Made by a program: the position numbers and the translations under genes. Positions 1-10,022 of a DNA stretch of 64,000 nucleotides are shown here, piece by piece (the first letter of the stretch is position 1; every line of letters begins with the position of its first letter). Origin of the DNA: Oceanicola sp. D3 (GTDB lineage: Bacteria > Pseudomonadota > Alphaproteobacteria > Rhodobacterales > Rhodobacteraceae); assembly GCF_006351965.1 (NCBI RefSeq), contig NZ_CP040932.1:2480001-2544000 (forward strand). The letters are read 5' to 3'. Below the pieces are notes generated by a model. The model ran no database searches, was not told the origin of the DNA, and was given only the letters and a program-made list of their open reading frames with translations.

Positions 1-499
1 TCTGCGCGGCGATCTCGCGCGTGCGCTTGCCATGCTCGATCCAGAAATCGCGAATGCCCTTGTCCGGGTGCGCGAGGGTCAGGTTGTCGTCGGCCTTTTC
101 GTGGGCAAAGAAGGTTGGGTTGAAGTCCAGCCCGATGCCCTGCGCCTTCGCCCAATCAACCCAAGGCGCGAAGTGCTTGTATTCGATCTCGTCGCGGTCG
201 GGCGTTTCATCGCTGTCGAGATACATCGCATGCAGGTTCAGCCGATGCGATCCGGGGATCATCGAATAGGCAAACTCCAGATCGGCGCGCAGCTCATCAG
301 GCGTGCGGGCGCGGCCGGGGTAGTTGCCGGTGGCCTGAATGCCGCCGCCGGAGGTTGCGGAGCGGTTCTCAAACCCCACCACGTCATCGCCCTGCCAGCA
401 ATGCATCGAGATCGGGATGGTCTTGAGCCGTTCAAGCGCGGCCTCGGTGTCGATGCCCCAATCGGAAAACTGCGCCTTGGCGCTTTCATAGATGCTCAT
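1..499 (-). CDS. rhaA: L-rhamnose isomerase (partial, C-terminus off window)
   Basis: Isomerises L-rhamnose to L-rhamnulose, the first committed step of rhamnose catabolism in the cytoplasm. Reading leftward from the ATG at 499, the frame stays open to the window edge and gives the first ~166 residues. The protein opens [16 protein letters not shown] and contains [14 protein letters not shown], then [14 protein letters not shown], then a [14 protein letters not shown] stretch. These are hallmarks of the E. coli RhaA family rather than of the Pseudomonas stutzeri-type isomerase usual in rhizobial rha loci. A GGGAGG ribosome-binding site precedes the start, and the gene follows rhaD by 23 bp, so both are probably on one transcript. 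The C-terminal metal-binding half lies outside the window. Confidence 0.93.
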   Translation of the reverse strand, partial: MSIYESAKAQFSDWGIDTEAALERLKTIPISMHCWQGDDVVGFENRSATSGGGIQATGNYPGRARTPDELRADLEFAYSMIPGSHRLNLHAMYLDSDETPDRDEIEYKHFAPWVDWAKAQGIGLDFNPTFFAHEKADDNLTLAHPDKGIRDFWIEHGKRTREIAAQ

Positions 500-522
500 T
501 GTCTTTCCTCCCTGTCCCGCGC

Positions 523-2625
523 TCAGCGCGTGAACGCCTGAACATTGCCCGCATCCACGTTGAGGATGTTGCCGGTGGATTTTGCCGAGAGGTCAGACGC
601 CAGAAAATAGGCCGCCTCTGCAATGTCCTCGGGCAGAACCGAACGCTTTAGCATCGAGCGCTGGCGATACATCTCCTCCAGCCCTTCCTTGTCGGTGCCA
701 TAGGTTCCGGCGCGCTGTTCCAGCCACTCGCCTTCCCAGATTTTCGAGCCGCGCAGCACGGCATCCGGGTTGACGACATTGACCCGAATGCCAGCTTCTG
801 CCCCTTCCAGCGCCAAGCAACGGGCAAGGTGAATTTCGCTCGCCTTGGCGGTGCAATAGGCCGAGGCATTGGGCGATGCGGCGAGGCCGTTTTTGGAAGC
901 GACAAAGACAATCGCGCCGCCCATGTCTTGCACCCGCATCACCTTGAAGGCCTCGCGGCTAACGAGGAAATACCCGGTGCTGAGGATATCCATGTTCTTG
1001 TTCCACAGCGCCAGCGTGGTTCCTTCCACCGGAGCAGACGAGGCGATGCCGGCGTTGGAGACCAGAATATCAATGCCGCCGAACTCCACCGCGCATTCGG
1101 CATAGGCGGCGGCCACAGCGCTCTCGTCGGTGACGTTCATGTTGACGGTGCGCACCACGTCTTTGCCAAAGCGCGAGGCCAGGCCTTCCTGCGTCGCCGC
1201 AAGCGCCTCGTCGTTGATGTCCGCCAGCATGACGCAGGCCCCCTCGCGCAGATAACGCTCGGCGGTTGCCGCGCCAATGCCCCCTGCCCCGCCGGTCACC
1301 AGCGCCACGCGCCCGGCCAGCGATTTTGGCTTGGGCATGCGTTGCAGCTTGGCCTCTTCCAGCAACCAGTATTCGATGTCGAAAGCCTCCTGTTCGGGCA
1401 GGCCAACGTATTCGGAGACCGAGGACGCGCCGCGCATCACGTTGATTGCGTTGACGTAGAACTCACCGGAAATGCGCGCTGTCGCCTTGTCCTTGGCGAA
1501 GGTGATCATGCCGACGCCGGGCACGAGGTAGACCACCGCATTTGGGTCGCGCAGCGCGGGGCTGTCATCACGTTTGCAGCGCTCGTAGTAGGCTTTGTAG
1601 TCTTCGCGGTAGGCCGCGATCTGCTCGGGCAGCCCCTCGAGCACCTCGTCGAGATTGCCCTTGGCCGGGTCGAAGTTGACCACCAGCGGGCGGATCTTGG
1701 TGCGCAGGAAGTGATCTGGGCAGGATGTGCCGAGCGCGGCCAGCGGCTCCATGTTTTGCGCGTTGACGAATTCCAGCACCGCGGCGCTGTCGTTGAAGTG
1801 GCCCACCATATGCTGGTTGCCAGACACGAAGCCACGGATCGCGGGCATCAGCCGCGCGGCCGTGGCGCGGCGCTCGGCTTCGGGCAGGCTCTGGTGCTTT
1901 GCCCCGCCAAAGGGCGCCACGCCCTCGGTCTTTTTCGCCAGCCACTCGGTAGCGACATTGATGATTTCAATCGTCTTGTCGTAGCAGGACTTCGCGGTAT
2001 CGCCCCAGGTGAACAGCCCGTGGCTTTCGAGCACAACGCCATCGGCCTCGGGGTTCTCCTCGCAGAACTTGCCCAGCCAGAGCCCCAGCTCGTAGCCCGG
2101 CTTCTTCCACGGCAGCCAGCCGATCTTGTCGCCAAAGATCTCTTGCGTCAGTTCCTTGGAGTTTTTCGAGGCCGCGATGGCAATGATCGCATCGGCGTGC
2201 ACGTGATCAACATGTTTGCGCGGCACATAGGCGTGCAGCGGCGTGTCGATCGAGGCGGCCCGCGGGTTTAGCCGGAAGGTGCAATGCGGCAGGTAGCCAA
2301 CCATCTCGTCTTCATGCTCGACGCCGCGATAAAGCCCCTTCAGCGCCTCCAGCTTTTCCATGTAGAGCGTGGCAAAGCCGTCCATCTTGATCGAGCCGAT
2401 ATCACCGCCGGAGCCCTTGACCCAGAGCACCTCCACCTGCTCGCCGGTGAGCGGATCGGTCTCCATCACCTTGGCTGAGGTATTGCCGCCGCCATAGTTG
2501 GTCACGCGCTTGTCGGCGCCGAGCGTATTGGAGCGATAGAGCAGCAGTTCCGACTCGCTCATCCCCGCTGCCTCGCTCTCATCCCAGCGGTTTTCAAGTA
2601 GCTGATTCTCAACGGTTTTCAGCAT
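523..2625 (-). CDS. rhaD: Bifunctional rhamnulose-1-phosphate aldolase / short-chain dehydrogenase
   Basis: A 700-residue fusion. The N-terminal ~420 residues are a class II aldolase domain with the zinc ligand pair in [11 protein letters not shown] and an ESHGLFTWG motif. It should split L-rhamnulose-1-phosphate into dihydroxyacetone phosphate and L-lactaldehyde. The C-terminal ~270 residues are an SDR domain with the nucleotide motif TGGAGGIG and catalytic YCTAK, expected to oxidise the lactaldehyde. This fusion is the usual form in rhizobia and Bacillus (RhaD/RhaE-W type). The ATG at 2625 follows a GGGAGGAT ribosome-binding site. It is the first gene of the leftward rhaD-rhaA unit and diverges from rhaR. 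Full length, no defects seen. Confidence 0.95.
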   Translation of the reverse strand: MLKTVENQLLENRWDESEAAGMSESELLLYRSNTLGADKRVTNYGGGNTSAKVMETDPLTGEQVEVLWVKGSGGDIGSIKMDGFATLYMEKLEALKGLYRGVEHEDEMVGYLPHCTFRLNPRAASIDTPLHAYVPRKHVDHVHADAIIAIAASKNSKELTQEIFGDKIGWLPWKKPGYELGLWLGKFCEENPEADGVVLESHGLFTWGDTAKSCYDKTIEIINVATEWLAKKTEGVAPFGGAKHQSLPEAERRATAARLMPAIRGFVSGNQHMVGHFNDSAAVLEFVNAQNMEPLAALGTSCPDHFLRTKIRPLVVNFDPAKGNLDEVLEGLPEQIAAYREDYKAYYERCKRDDSPALRDPNAVVYLVPGVGMITFAKDKATARISGEFYVNAINVMRGASSVSEYVGLPEQEAFDIEYWLLEEAKLQRMPKPKSLAGRVALVTGGAGGIGAATAERYLREGACVMLADINDEALAATQEGLASRFGKDVVRTVNMNVTDESAVAAAYAECAVEFGGIDILVSNAGIASSAPVEGTTLALWNKNMDILSTGYFLVSREAFKVMRVQDMGGAIVFVASKNGLAASPNASAYCTAKASEIHLARCLALEGAEAGIRVNVVNPDAVLRGSKIWEGEWLEQRAGTYGTDKEGLEEMYRQRSMLKRSVLPEDIAEAAYFLASDLSAKSTGNILNVDAGNVQAFTR

Positions 2626-2699
2626 GACATCCTCCCATGCGGCGCGCCGCGCCCTGCCTGATCACTTGCGCCGGAGACTGATCTTGGTGCGCCAAGTTG

Positions 2700-2768
2700 T
2701 CAATCATAAACGATCATTTCCAATCATATTGCACTGCAGCATGATTACTTATGATCATTCATGATTGA
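2700..2768. promoter_or_regulatory. Nested dyad in the rhaD-rhaR divergent promoter region
   Basis: The outer arms at 2700-2717 and 2751-2768 are reverse complements at 16 of 18 positions. The left arm reads TCAATCATAAACGATCAT. An inner pair, AATCAT at 2722-2727 and ATGATT at 2741-2746, has the same centre near 2734. The block is AT-rich against a GC-rich background and sits between the divergent rhaD and rhaR starts. It is a natural candidate for the RhaR (DeoR-family) operator controlling both directions. The arrangement is seen directly; binding is inferred. Confidence 0.7.
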
Positions 2769-2815
2769 CAGCGATTGTGATTCTGGACAATGTTCACTCG
2801 CCAAGGGAGGACCGG

Positions 2816-3622
2816 ATGCACGAAACCGAGCGCCACAGGATCATTTTGTCAGCGGTTCAGGACCGGCCCATGGTGACCGTGGTGGACCTGTGCAATCTGA
2901 CCGAGGCTTCCGAGGCCACGATCCGCCGCGATATCGCTGCGCTGCATATGCAGAAGAAGCTGCGGCGGGTGCGTGGCGGGGCCGAGGCGATCACGCCGCC
3001 GCAGTTCGTGGGGCTTGCCGGACGTCCGTTTTCCGTCAACCAGACGATGCAGGGCCGCCAGAAGCAGGCGATCGCGCGGGCGGCGGTTGATCTGTGCGAG
3101 GATGGCGACTCGATCATCATCAACGGCGGCACGACCACCTTTCAGATGGTGCACCCGCTCGCCTCGCGCCGCTGCCAGGTGTTCACCAACAGCTTTCCCA
3201 TTGCTGAGCACCTGCTGAAGCACTCCAAGAACACCATCATGCTTTCGGGCGGGGCGATCTACCGCGAGCAGAACATCATCCTCAGCCCCTTCGACAATGA
3301 CGTGACCCGCAATTTCTATGCGCGGCGGATGTTCATGGGGGCGCAGGGCCTTGGCCCCATTGGACTGATGGAGGCCGACCCGCTGCTGGTTCAGGCCGAG
3401 CAAAAGCTGATTGGCCAGGCCGATGAGCTGGTGGTTCTGGTCGACAGCACGAAATTCGAGAACCGATCCAGCCTCGTGCTTTGCCCGCTGGCCCGGATCG
3501 ACACGGTGATCACCGACGAGGGCATCACCGACAAGGCCGCCGCCATGTTGGAGGCCGCCGATGTGAAACTGATCGTCGCGCAATCGGGCGCGGCGCAGGA
3601 GGAGGACGAAGCGGCCTCTTAG
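2816..3622 (+). CDS. rhaR: DeoR-family transcriptional repressor of the rhamnose locus
   Basis: A 268-residue protein. It has an N-terminal DeoR winged helix (EASEATIRRDIAALHMQ is the recognition region) and a C-terminal sugar-phosphate-sensing DeoR domain containing INGGTTTFQMV, MLSGGAIYRE and FMGAQGLGP. By analogy with the Rhizobium leguminosarum rha locus it should repress the divergent rha units and be released by a rhamnose intermediate. The frame is open upstream to 2765, but that start lies inside the operator dyad. The ATG at 2816 follows a good AAGGGAGG site at 2803-2810 and fits the family N-terminus, so it is preferred. Confidence 0.92.
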   Translation: MHETERHRIILSAVQDRPMVTVVDLCNLTEASEATIRRDIAALHMQKKLRRVRGGAEAITPPQFVGLAGRPFSVNQTMQGRQKQAIARAAVDLCEDGDSIIINGGTTTFQMVHPLASRRCQVFTNSFPIAEHLLKHSKNTIMLSGGAIYREQNIILSPFDNDVTRNFYARRMFMGAQGLGPIGLMEADPLLVQAEQKLIGQADELVVLVDSTKFENRSSLVLCPLARIDTVITDEGITDKAAAMLEAADVKLIVAQSGAAQEEDEAAS

Positions 3623-3659
3623 ACCCGCCTCAACACGTGATTCCAGGGAGGATATCATT

Positions 3660-4661
3660 ATGAAAAGACGCAGCTTTACCAAACTCGCCCTCGGCCTCAG
3701 CCTTGGCGCATCGCTCATGGGCACCTCGGCCATGGCCCAGGACAACATGCGCATCGCGCTGGTGGTCAAGGCGCTCGGCATCGGCTTTTTCGAGGCGGCG
3801 CACAAGGGGGCCGAAGAGGCCGCTGGCGAACTCGGAAACGTGGAAATCATCTACACCGGCCCGACCGACACCACCGCCGAGGGCCAGATCGAGGTGATCA
3901 ACTCGCTGATCGCGCAAGGCGTTGACGCGATTGCCGTTTCGGCCAATGACACCGATGCGCTTGTGCCCACGCTGAAGAAGGCGCAGCAGCGCGGCATCAC
4001 CGTTATCTCGTGGGACTCGGGCGTGGCCGAAGAGGGCCGCCAGATGCACCTCAACCCCTCGTCAAACGCGCTGATCGGCAACATGATCATCAAGCTCGCC
4101 GCCGATGAGCTGCCTGATGGTGGGCAGGTTGCCCTGCTGTCTGCCACCACCACCTCGACCAACCAGAACATCTGGATCGAGGAGATGACCAAGGTGATGG
4201 GCAACTACCCCGGCATCGAGGTGGTCTCGACCGTCTATGGCGACGATCTGGCCGATAAATCCTACCGCGAAGCGCAGGGCCTCATGCAGTCTTACCCTGA
4301 TCTGGATGCGATCATCGCGCCGACCTCGGTTGGCATCGTGGCTGCCGCTCAGGCAGTGGAAGATGCTGGCAAGATTGGCGAGGTCAATGTGACCGGCCTT
4401 GGCCTGCCCTCCGAAATGGCCGGTGCCATCGAGAGCGGTGCCTCCAAGAGCTTTGCCATCTGGAACCCGATCGACCTTGGATATTCGGCGGCAATGATCG
4501 CGCATGCGCTGGCCTCCGGCGAAGCCACGGCAGAGCCCGGCGCGGAAATCTCCATCGGCCGCATGGGCACCATCACGCTGGACGACACCAACTCTGCCGC
4601 AATGGCTGATCCGTTCGTTTACGACAGCTCGAACATCGACGAGTTCAAGTCGATCTTCTGA
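3660..4661 (+). CDS. rhaS: Rhamnose ABC transporter, periplasmic substrate-binding protein
   Basis: A 333-residue periplasmic binding protein of the ribose/rhamnose (Peripla_BP_4) family. It begins with a signal peptide MKRRSFTKLALGLSLG ending near AMAQ. The mature part shows the typical start MRIALVVKALGIGFFEAAHKG and ligand-region motifs such as ISWDSG and ATTTSTNQN. It should capture L-rhamnose and deliver it to RhaPQ-RhaT. It starts 37 bp after rhaR behind a GGGAGG site, so it is probably cotranscribed. A GC-rich hairpin follows, a common way to keep binding-protein mRNA abundant relative to the downstream transporter genes. Confidence 0.95.
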   Translation: MKRRSFTKLALGLSLGASLMGTSAMAQDNMRIALVVKALGIGFFEAAHKGAEEAAGELGNVEIIYTGPTDTTAEGQIEVINSLIAQGVDAIAVSANDTDALVPTLKKAQQRGITVISWDSGVAEEGRQMHLNPSSNALIGNMIIKLAADELPDGGQVALLSATTTSTNQNIWIEEMTKVMGNYPGIEVVSTVYGDDLADKSYREAQGLMQSYPDLDAIIAPTSVGIVAAAQAVEDAGKIGEVNVTGLGLPSEMAGAIESGASKSFAIWNPIDLGYSAAMIAHALASGEATAEPGAEISIGRMGTITLDDTNSAAMADPFVYDSSNIDEFKSIF

Positions 4662-4688
4662 TCTCGCTGCGCCTTGGCGCGACGATGC

Positions 4689-4713
4689 GCCGGGGGGGCA
4701 CTGCCCTCCCGGC
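4689..4713 (+). promoter_or_regulatory. Intercistronic hairpin between rhaS and rhaT
   Basis: The left arm at 4689-4700 (GCCGGGGGGGCA) can pair with TGCCCTCCCGGC at 4702-4713 except for one G-T wobble, leaving a three-base loop. No U-run follows, so it looks like an mRNA-stabilising or attenuating stem rather than a full terminator. Confidence 0.6.
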
Positions 4714-4754
4714 CCTTCACCACACTTTCCTGAAACCGCAAAGGGGCTGTTCAC

Positions 4755-6281
4755 ATGCTGGTGCAGACTGAACCCGTTTCTCCCGCCCCAACGGCGGCGA
4801 GCCCGGCTTTGGCCCTCGACGGGATCACCAAGACCTTTCCGGGCGTCAAGGCGCTCGATGGCGTGTCACTCCGGCTTTACCCCGGGCAGGTCACAGCACT
4901 CGTGGGCGAGAACGGCGCAGGCAAGTCCACCGTCGTCAAAACGCTCACGGGAATCTACCAACCCGACGGCGGCCAGATCCTTGTGGATGGCGTGCCCACC
5001 CGCTTCCCCACGGCACAGGACGCCGCAAAGGCCGGGATCACCGCGATCCACCAGGAAACGGTGCTGTTTGACGAGCTTTCCGTTGCCGAAAACATCTTTA
5101 TCGGCCACGCCCCGCGCGGGCGGTTCGGCCTGATCGACTGGGCCACGATGGAGGCCCGCTCCAGCGAAATTCTGCGCGGGATCGGCGCCGAGATCGACCC
5201 CGCCCACAAGCTGCGCGACCTTGGGATTGCCAACAAGCACCTTGTGGCCATTGCCCGCGCGCTCTCTATCGACGCCCGCGTCGTCATCATGGACGAGCCG
5301 ACCGCTGCGCTCTCGCACAAGGAAATTCAGGAGCTTTACGATCTGGTCGAAAAGCTGAAGGCGCAGGGCAAGGCGATCCTGTTCATCAGCCACAAGTTCG
5401 ATGAGATCTTCCGCATCGCCGACCGCTTCACCGTGTTCCGCGACGGGCAGTTCATTGGTGATGGGCTGATCTCCGATATCGACGAGGCGGCGCTGGTGAA
5501 GATGATGGTGGGCCGTGACGTGAGCCAGGTTTTCCCCGACCGGCAGAGTGCGCCGGGCGAAGAGGTGCTTCAGGTGGTAGGCTACAGCCACCCCACCGAG
5601 TTCGACGAAATCCGCTTTTCCCTGAAGCGCGGCGAGATCCTTGGCTTCTACGGGCTGGTGGGTGCGGGACGCTCCGAGTTCATGCAGGCCCTCTTTGGCA
5701 TCACCCGCCCCTCCAAGGGGGTGACGAAGGTTGATGGCAAGCTTGCCGTCATCCGCTCCCCTGCCGAGGCCATTGCGCAGGGCATTGTTTACGTGCCTGA
5801 AGATCGCGGCAAGCAGGGCGCGATTACGGCCATGCCGATCTTTCAGAACGTCACCCTGCCCTCCCTCGGGCGCACCTCGCGCCGGGGCTTCCTGAAACTT
5901 GCCGAAGAGTTCAGGCTGGCCCGCGAATACACCGACCGGCTCGATCTGCGTGCCGCCTCGCTTGATACCGATGTTGGCAACCTCTCGGGCGGCAACCAGC
6001 AGAAGGTGGTGATCGCCAAATGGCTGGCAACGCAGCCCAAGGTCATCATCCTCGACGAGCCGACCAAGGGCATCGACATCGGCTCCAAGGCCGCGGTGCA
6101 CGAGTTCATGGCCGAGCTGGCCGCAGAGGGGCTGGCGGTGATCATGGTCAGCTCCGAGATCCCGGAAATCCTCGGCATGTCTGACAGGGTCATCGTGATG
6201 CGCGAGGGGCGCATGGTGGCCGAACTGGCCGGTGATGAGCTGACCCCCGAAACGCTTGTCCGCCACGCGGCGGGGATATGA
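4755..6281 (+). CDS. rhaT: Rhamnose ABC transporter, duplicated ATP-binding subunit
   Basis: A 508-residue sugar ABC ATPase (RbsA/MglA type) with two nucleotide-binding halves. The first half has Walker A GENGAGKST and Walker B VVIMDEPTAAL. The second has the degenerate P-loop GLVGAGRSEFM, a good signature LSGGNQQKV and Walker B VIILDEPTKGID, as is normal in this family. It should energise uptake through RhaP and RhaQ. It lies 93 bp after rhaS and ends 7 bp before rhaP. The gene name follows the rhizobial scheme; it is unrelated to the E. coli RhaT symporter. Confidence 0.95.
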   Translation: MLVQTEPVSPAPTAASPALALDGITKTFPGVKALDGVSLRLYPGQVTALVGENGAGKSTVVKTLTGIYQPDGGQILVDGVPTRFPTAQDAAKAGITAIHQETVLFDELSVAENIFIGHAPRGRFGLIDWATMEARSSEILRGIGAEIDPAHKLRDLGIANKHLVAIARALSIDARVVIMDEPTAALSHKEIQELYDLVEKLKAQGKAILFISHKFDEIFRIADRFTVFRDGQFIGDGLISDIDEAALVKMMVGRDVSQVFPDRQSAPGEEVLQVVGYSHPTEFDEIRFSLKRGEILGFYGLVGAGRSEFMQALFGITRPSKGVTKVDGKLAVIRSPAEAIAQGIVYVPEDRGKQGAITAMPIFQNVTLPSLGRTSRRGFLKLAEEFRLAREYTDRLDLRAASLDTDVGNLSGGNQQKVVIAKWLATQPKVIILDEPTKGIDIGSKAAVHEFMAELAAEGLAVIMVSSEIPEILGMSDRVIVMREGRMVAELAGDELTPETLVRHAAGI

Positions 6282-6288
6282 GGGCACC

Positions 6289-7272
6289 ATGCTGCAACGA
6301 TTGATCACCTCGCGCGAGGCGCTCTTGCTCGGAGCCATCGCCGTGCTTCTGGCGCTGATCGCCACTCGCTTTCCGGGCTTTGTTGCGCCCTCAAACCTTG
6401 CCGATGTGTTCAACGACACCTCGCCGCTGATCCTGCTGGCCATCGGCCAGATGATCGTGATCCTGACCAAATGCATCGACCTCTCGGTCGCCGCCAATCT
6501 GGCGCTGACCGGCATGGTCGTCTCCATGCTCAACCTCGCCTTCCCCGGCCTGCCGGTGGCGGTGATCCTCGTGGTGGCGGTGGCGCTTGGCGCGGTGATG
6601 GGCATGTTCAACGGTATATTGGTCTGGAAACTCGACATTCCGCCGATCGTGGTGACGCTGGGCACGATGACCATATACCGGGGCATCATCTTTCTGATTT
6701 CCGACGGAAAATGGGTGAACAGCCACGAGATGAGCGCCGCCTTCAAGGCCTTCCCGCGCTTCGAACTGCTCGGCCTGCCGATGCTGAGCTGGACGGCGAT
6801 CCTCGCGGTGCTGGTCTTTACCATCGTCATGTCGCGCACCACGCTGGGCCGGGCGGCCTATGCTGTGGGCGGCAACCCGCACGCGGCGACCTATACCGGC
6901 ATCGACGTGGGGCGCACGCAGTTCTGGGCCTTCACCATCTCCGGCGCGTTGGCGGGCCTGACCGGCTATCTTTGGGTGTCGCGCTACGCGGTGGCCTATG
7001 TCGACATTGCCGGAGGGTTTGAGCTGGATGTCGTGGCGGCCTGCGTCATCGGCGGCATCTCGATTGCCGGCGGCATCGGCTCGGTCGGCGGGGCGCTGCT
7101 GGGGGCGCTGTTCCTTGGCGTGATCAAGAACGCCCTGCCGGTGATCAACGTTTCGCCCTTCTGGCAGCTGGCCATTTCGGGCGGCGCCATCATCATCGCC
7201 GTTGCCGTCAATGCCCGGGCCTCGCGCACCAAGGGCCGGATCATCCTCAAATCAGCGGAGCACGCGGCGTGA
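6289..7272 (+). CDS. rhaP: Rhamnose ABC transporter permease 1
   Basis: A 327-residue inner-membrane permease of the RbsC/AraH family with about nine hydrophobic segments and the family motifs [10 protein letters not shown] and [13 protein letters not shown]. The frame extends upstream to 6256, inside rhaT. The ATG at 6289 ([15 protein letters not shown]) has GAGGG five bases before it and matches the family start. Its TGA overlaps the GTG of rhaQ in a GTGA arrangement, implying coupled translation. It should pair with RhaQ as a heterodimeric channel. Confidence 0.94.
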   Translation: MLQRLITSREALLLGAIAVLLALIATRFPGFVAPSNLADVFNDTSPLILLAIGQMIVILTKCIDLSVAANLALTGMVVSMLNLAFPGLPVAVILVVAVALGAVMGMFNGILVWKLDIPPIVVTLGTMTIYRGIIFLISDGKWVNSHEMSAAFKAFPRFELLGLPMLSWTAILAVLVFTIVMSRTTLGRAAYAVGGNPHAATYTGIDVGRTQFWAFTISGALAGLTGYLWVSRYAVAYVDIAGGFELDVVAACVIGGISIAGGIGSVGGALLGALFLGVIKNALPVINVSPFWQLAISGGAIIIAVAVNARASRTKGRIILKSAEHAA

Positions 7273-8255
7273 CCGATACAACCCGTTTCATCCCCGACCG
7301 CCTGCAATCGCCGCTGCAGAAACGCCTGAAAAGCTGGGAGTCGCTGCTGCTGCTCGTGGCCATCGCCATTTTCATCGCCAACAGCTTTGCCTCGCCCTAC
7401 TTTCTGAACGCATGGAACCTTTCGGACGCCACCTTCAACTTCACCGAAAAGGCGATGATCGCCTTCGCCATGGCGCTGCTGATCATCTCCGGCGAGATCG
7501 ACCTGAGCGTGGCCGCCATCATTGCGCTGGCCTCCACGGCGATGGGCGCAGCGGTGCAAATGGGGGCCGGGACGCCGGTGCTGATCCTCGTGGGGCTTGG
7601 CACCGGGCTGCTCTGCGGGGCCTTCAATGGCGTGCTGGTGACGCGGCTGGGATTGCCCTCCATCGTGGTCACCATCGGCACCATGAGCCTGTTTCGCGGG
7701 ATCAGCTACATCGTGCTGGGCGATCAGGCGTTTCGCGGCTACCCGGCGGATTTTGCCTTTTTCGGGCAGGGCTACGTGTTTTGGGTCATCACCTTCGAGC
7801 TGGTGCTCTTTGCGGTGCTGGCGGTGATCTACGGCGTTGTGCTGCACATGACCAACTTCGGCCGCGCGGTTTATGCCATTGGCAACAACCCCACCGGGGC
7901 GCTGTTTTCCGGCATCCGGGTGGCGCGGGTGAAGTTCATTCTCTTTCTGCTGACCGGGCTGATGTCGGGCGTTGCGGCGATCTGCCTGACCTCGCGGCTT
8001 GGCTCCACCCGCCCCTCCATCGCCACCGGCTGGGAGCTGGAAGTAGTGACGATGGTGGTGCTGGGCGGCGTGAACATCCTTGGTGGCTCGGGCACCATTC
8101 CCGGCGTGGTCATCGCCGCCTTTGTCATGGGGTTGGTGACATTCGGGCTGGGGCTTCTCAACGTGCCGGGGATCGTGATGTCCATCGTGATCGGCGGCCT
8201 GCTGATCGGGGTCATCGCCCTGCCCCGGCTCTGGAAGATGTGGCAGGCGAAGTGA
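7269..8255 (+). CDS. rhaQ: Rhamnose ABC transporter permease 2
   Basis: A 328-residue RbsC-type permease and paralogue of RhaP. Characteristic stretches are [29 protein letters not shown] and [16 protein letters not shown]. The start is GTG at 7269, overlapping the rhaP stop by four bases. Its own stop overlaps the rhaU ATG by one base (TGATG). The tight packing from rhaP to rhaK shows a single translationally coupled unit. Confidence 0.94.
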   Translation: MTDTTRFIPDRLQSPLQKRLKSWESLLLLVAIAIFIANSFASPYFLNAWNLSDATFNFTEKAMIAFAMALLIISGEIDLSVAAIIALASTAMGAAVQMGAGTPVLILVGLGTGLLCGAFNGVLVTRLGLPSIVVTIGTMSLFRGISYIVLGDQAFRGYPADFAFFGQGYVFWVITFELVLFAVLAVIYGVVLHMTNFGRAVYAIGNNPTGALFSGIRVARVKFILFLLTGLMSGVAAICLTSRLGSTRPSIATGWELEVVTMVVLGGVNILGGSGTIPGVVIAAFVMGLVTFGLGLLNVPGIVMSIVIGGLLIGVIALPRLWKMWQAK

Positions 8256-8569
8256 TGGAGAAATATGCTTTCAAGATGCAGCTCAACCCGGGCTGCGAAG
8301 CAGAGTATCGCAAGCGTCATGATGAGATCTGGCCGGAGCTTGTGACGCTGTTGAAAGAGGCCGGGGTGTCTGATTACTCGATCCACCTCGACCGGGAAAC
8401 CGGCGTGCTTTTCGGCGTGCTATGGCGGCGCGACAATCACGGGATGGACGCCCTGCCTGCAACTGCGGTCATGCAAAAGTGGTGGGCCCATATGGCCGAC
8501 ATCATGGAAACCCACCCCGATAACGAGCCCGTGGCGGTGCCGCTCGAAACCGTCTTTTACATGCCATGA
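8255..8569 (+). CDS. rhaU: L-rhamnose mutarotase
   Basis: A 104-residue protein of the RhaM/RhaU family (ferredoxin-like fold). It interconverts the anomers of L-rhamnose so that the isomerase receives its preferred form. The sequence opens [18 protein letters not shown] and has the family histidine region [10 protein letters not shown] and the WWAHMADIM stretch. Length is standard for the family. It starts within the rhaQ stop and ends overlapping the rhaK ATG (ATGA). Confidence 0.94.
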   Translation: MEKYAFKMQLNPGCEAEYRKRHDEIWPELVTLLKEAGVSDYSIHLDRETGVLFGVLWRRDNHGMDALPATAVMQKWWAHMADIMETHPDNEPVAVPLETVFYMP

Positions 8570-9936
8570 GCCATGTCGCCGTGATCGACATCGGCAAGAC
8601 CAATGCCAAGCTGGCGCTGGTCGACCTTGCCGAACTGTCGGAAATCGCCGTGATCACCCGGCCCAACACGGTGCGCCCCGGCCCGCCCTATCCGCATTTC
8701 GATGTGGAGGGGCATTGGCACTTTCTGCTGGAGGGGCTGGCCCGGTTTCATGCCGCGCACGGGATCGACGCGATCTCTGTGACTACCCACGGGGCCTGCG
8801 CCGCGCTTCTTGATGCCGAGGGGGGCCTTGCCGCCCCGATCCTCGACTACGAGTTCAACGGTCCGGACGAGCGCGCAACGGAGTATGACGCCATTCGCCC
8901 GCCCTTCGATGAAACCGGCTCACCACGGCTGTCCGGCGGGCTGAACATCGGGGCGCAGCTCCATTGGCAGTTTACAACTGACCCGGGGCTGAAGGCACGC
9001 ACGCACACCATCGTCACCTACCCGCAATACTGGGGCCACCGGCTCACCGGCGTCGCCGCAACAGACGTGACCTCGCTTGGCTGCCACACCGACCTGTGGA
9101 ACCCGCAGGAGGGGCGCTTTTCTACCTTGGTGGAGCGTCTGGAGATCGCGGGCAAGATCGCCCCGGCGCGGCGCTCGGCTGATGTCCTCGGGCCGATCCT
9201 GCCGGAGATCGCCGAGCAAACCGGGCTTCCCGCAAACACACTGGTGACTTGCGGCATCCACGACAGCAACGCCTCGCTCTTTCCGCATCTTCTGGCGCAG
9301 GAGCCGCCGTTTTCGGTGGTGTCCAGCGGCACGTGGACAATCGCAATGTCCATCGGCGGGCGGCCTGTGGCACCTGATCCGGAAAGGGATGTGCTGATCA
9401 ACGTCAACGCCTTCGGTGCGGCGGTGCCGTCGGCGCGGTTCATGGGCGGGCGCGAGCATGATCTGGCCACCGGCGGCCCCTACCCCGAGGCGAGCGATGC
9501 GGCGCTGTCTGAGGTGCTCGACCGGCACATCATGCTGCTGCCCGCAATGGTGCCAGAGACCGGCCCCTTCCGTGGCCGCGCCCACCGCTGGACGGGCCCC
9601 GAGCCCCAGCCCGGCAGTGCCGAGCGCGGGGTGGCCGTGGCCTTCTATCTCGCTCTGGTTACCCGCCGCTGTCTCGACCTGATCGGCCACCGTGGCAATA
9701 TCATCGTGGAAGGCCCCTTTGCCAGAAACCGCCCCTACCTACAGATGCTCAGTGCCGCTACGGGCTGCGAGGTTTTGCCCATGGGCAGCGCCACCGGCAC
9801 AGGCCAAGGCGCGGCGCTCTTGGTCAACGACGCAGGCGACAGGCCCCTTGCAGCCGCGCCGCAGCCTTCCGTTGTGATCCCGAGTGACAGACGATTTGGG
9901 GCATATGCCGCGCTTTGGGCTGACGCCTGCGGCTGA
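8566..9936 (+). CDS. rhaK: Rhamnulokinase-like FGGY-family carbohydrate kinase
   Basis: A 456-residue FGGY kinase. The N-terminal phosphate-binding region is [18 protein letters not shown] sugar-binding region lies around [13 protein letters not shown], followed by [10 protein letters not shown], the second phosphate loop. The C-terminal glycine-rich stretch is [14 protein letters not shown]. In this context it should phosphorylate L-rhamnulose. It is the last gene of the rightward rha unit and overlaps rhaU by four bases. In R. leguminosarum RhaK is also needed for activity of the ABC importer, which may hold here but cannot be read from sequence. Confidence 0.92.
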   Translation: MSHVAVIDIGKTNAKLALVDLAELSEIAVITRPNTVRPGPPYPHFDVEGHWHFLLEGLARFHAAHGIDAISVTTHGACAALLDAEGGLAAPILDYEFNGPDERATEYDAIRPPFDETGSPRLSGGLNIGAQLHWQFTTDPGLKARTHTIVTYPQYWGHRLTGVAATDVTSLGCHTDLWNPQEGRFSTLVERLEIAGKIAPARRSADVLGPILPEIAEQTGLPANTLVTCGIHDSNASLFPHLLAQEPPFSVVSSGTWTIAMSIGGRPVAPDPERDVLINVNAFGAAVPSARFMGGREHDLATGGPYPEASDAALSEVLDRHIMLLPAMVPETGPFRGRAHRWTGPEPQPGSAERGVAVAFYLALVTRRCLDLIGHRGNIIVEGPFARNRPYLQMLSAATGCEVLPMGSATGTGQGAALLVNDAGDRPLAAAPQPSVVIPSDRRFGAYAALWADACG

Positions 9937-10022
9937 AGTTTGCTGCGGTGTTTCGGGCCAACCTGTGCGCGGCATTGCCCCGAACACCACTCAGGCCTTA
10001 ACCCAGCCTTTCCCTCCGGCTC

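Noticed and set aside
829-2271. A 480-codon rightward frame opposite rhaD
   Set aside because: Antisense to the well-supported aldolase-dehydrogenase and without any recognisable domain.
4866-6842. A 658-codon leftward frame opposite rhaT and rhaP
   Set aside because: Its sequence is the codon-position shadow of clear ABC transporter genes; high GC creates such frames across the window.
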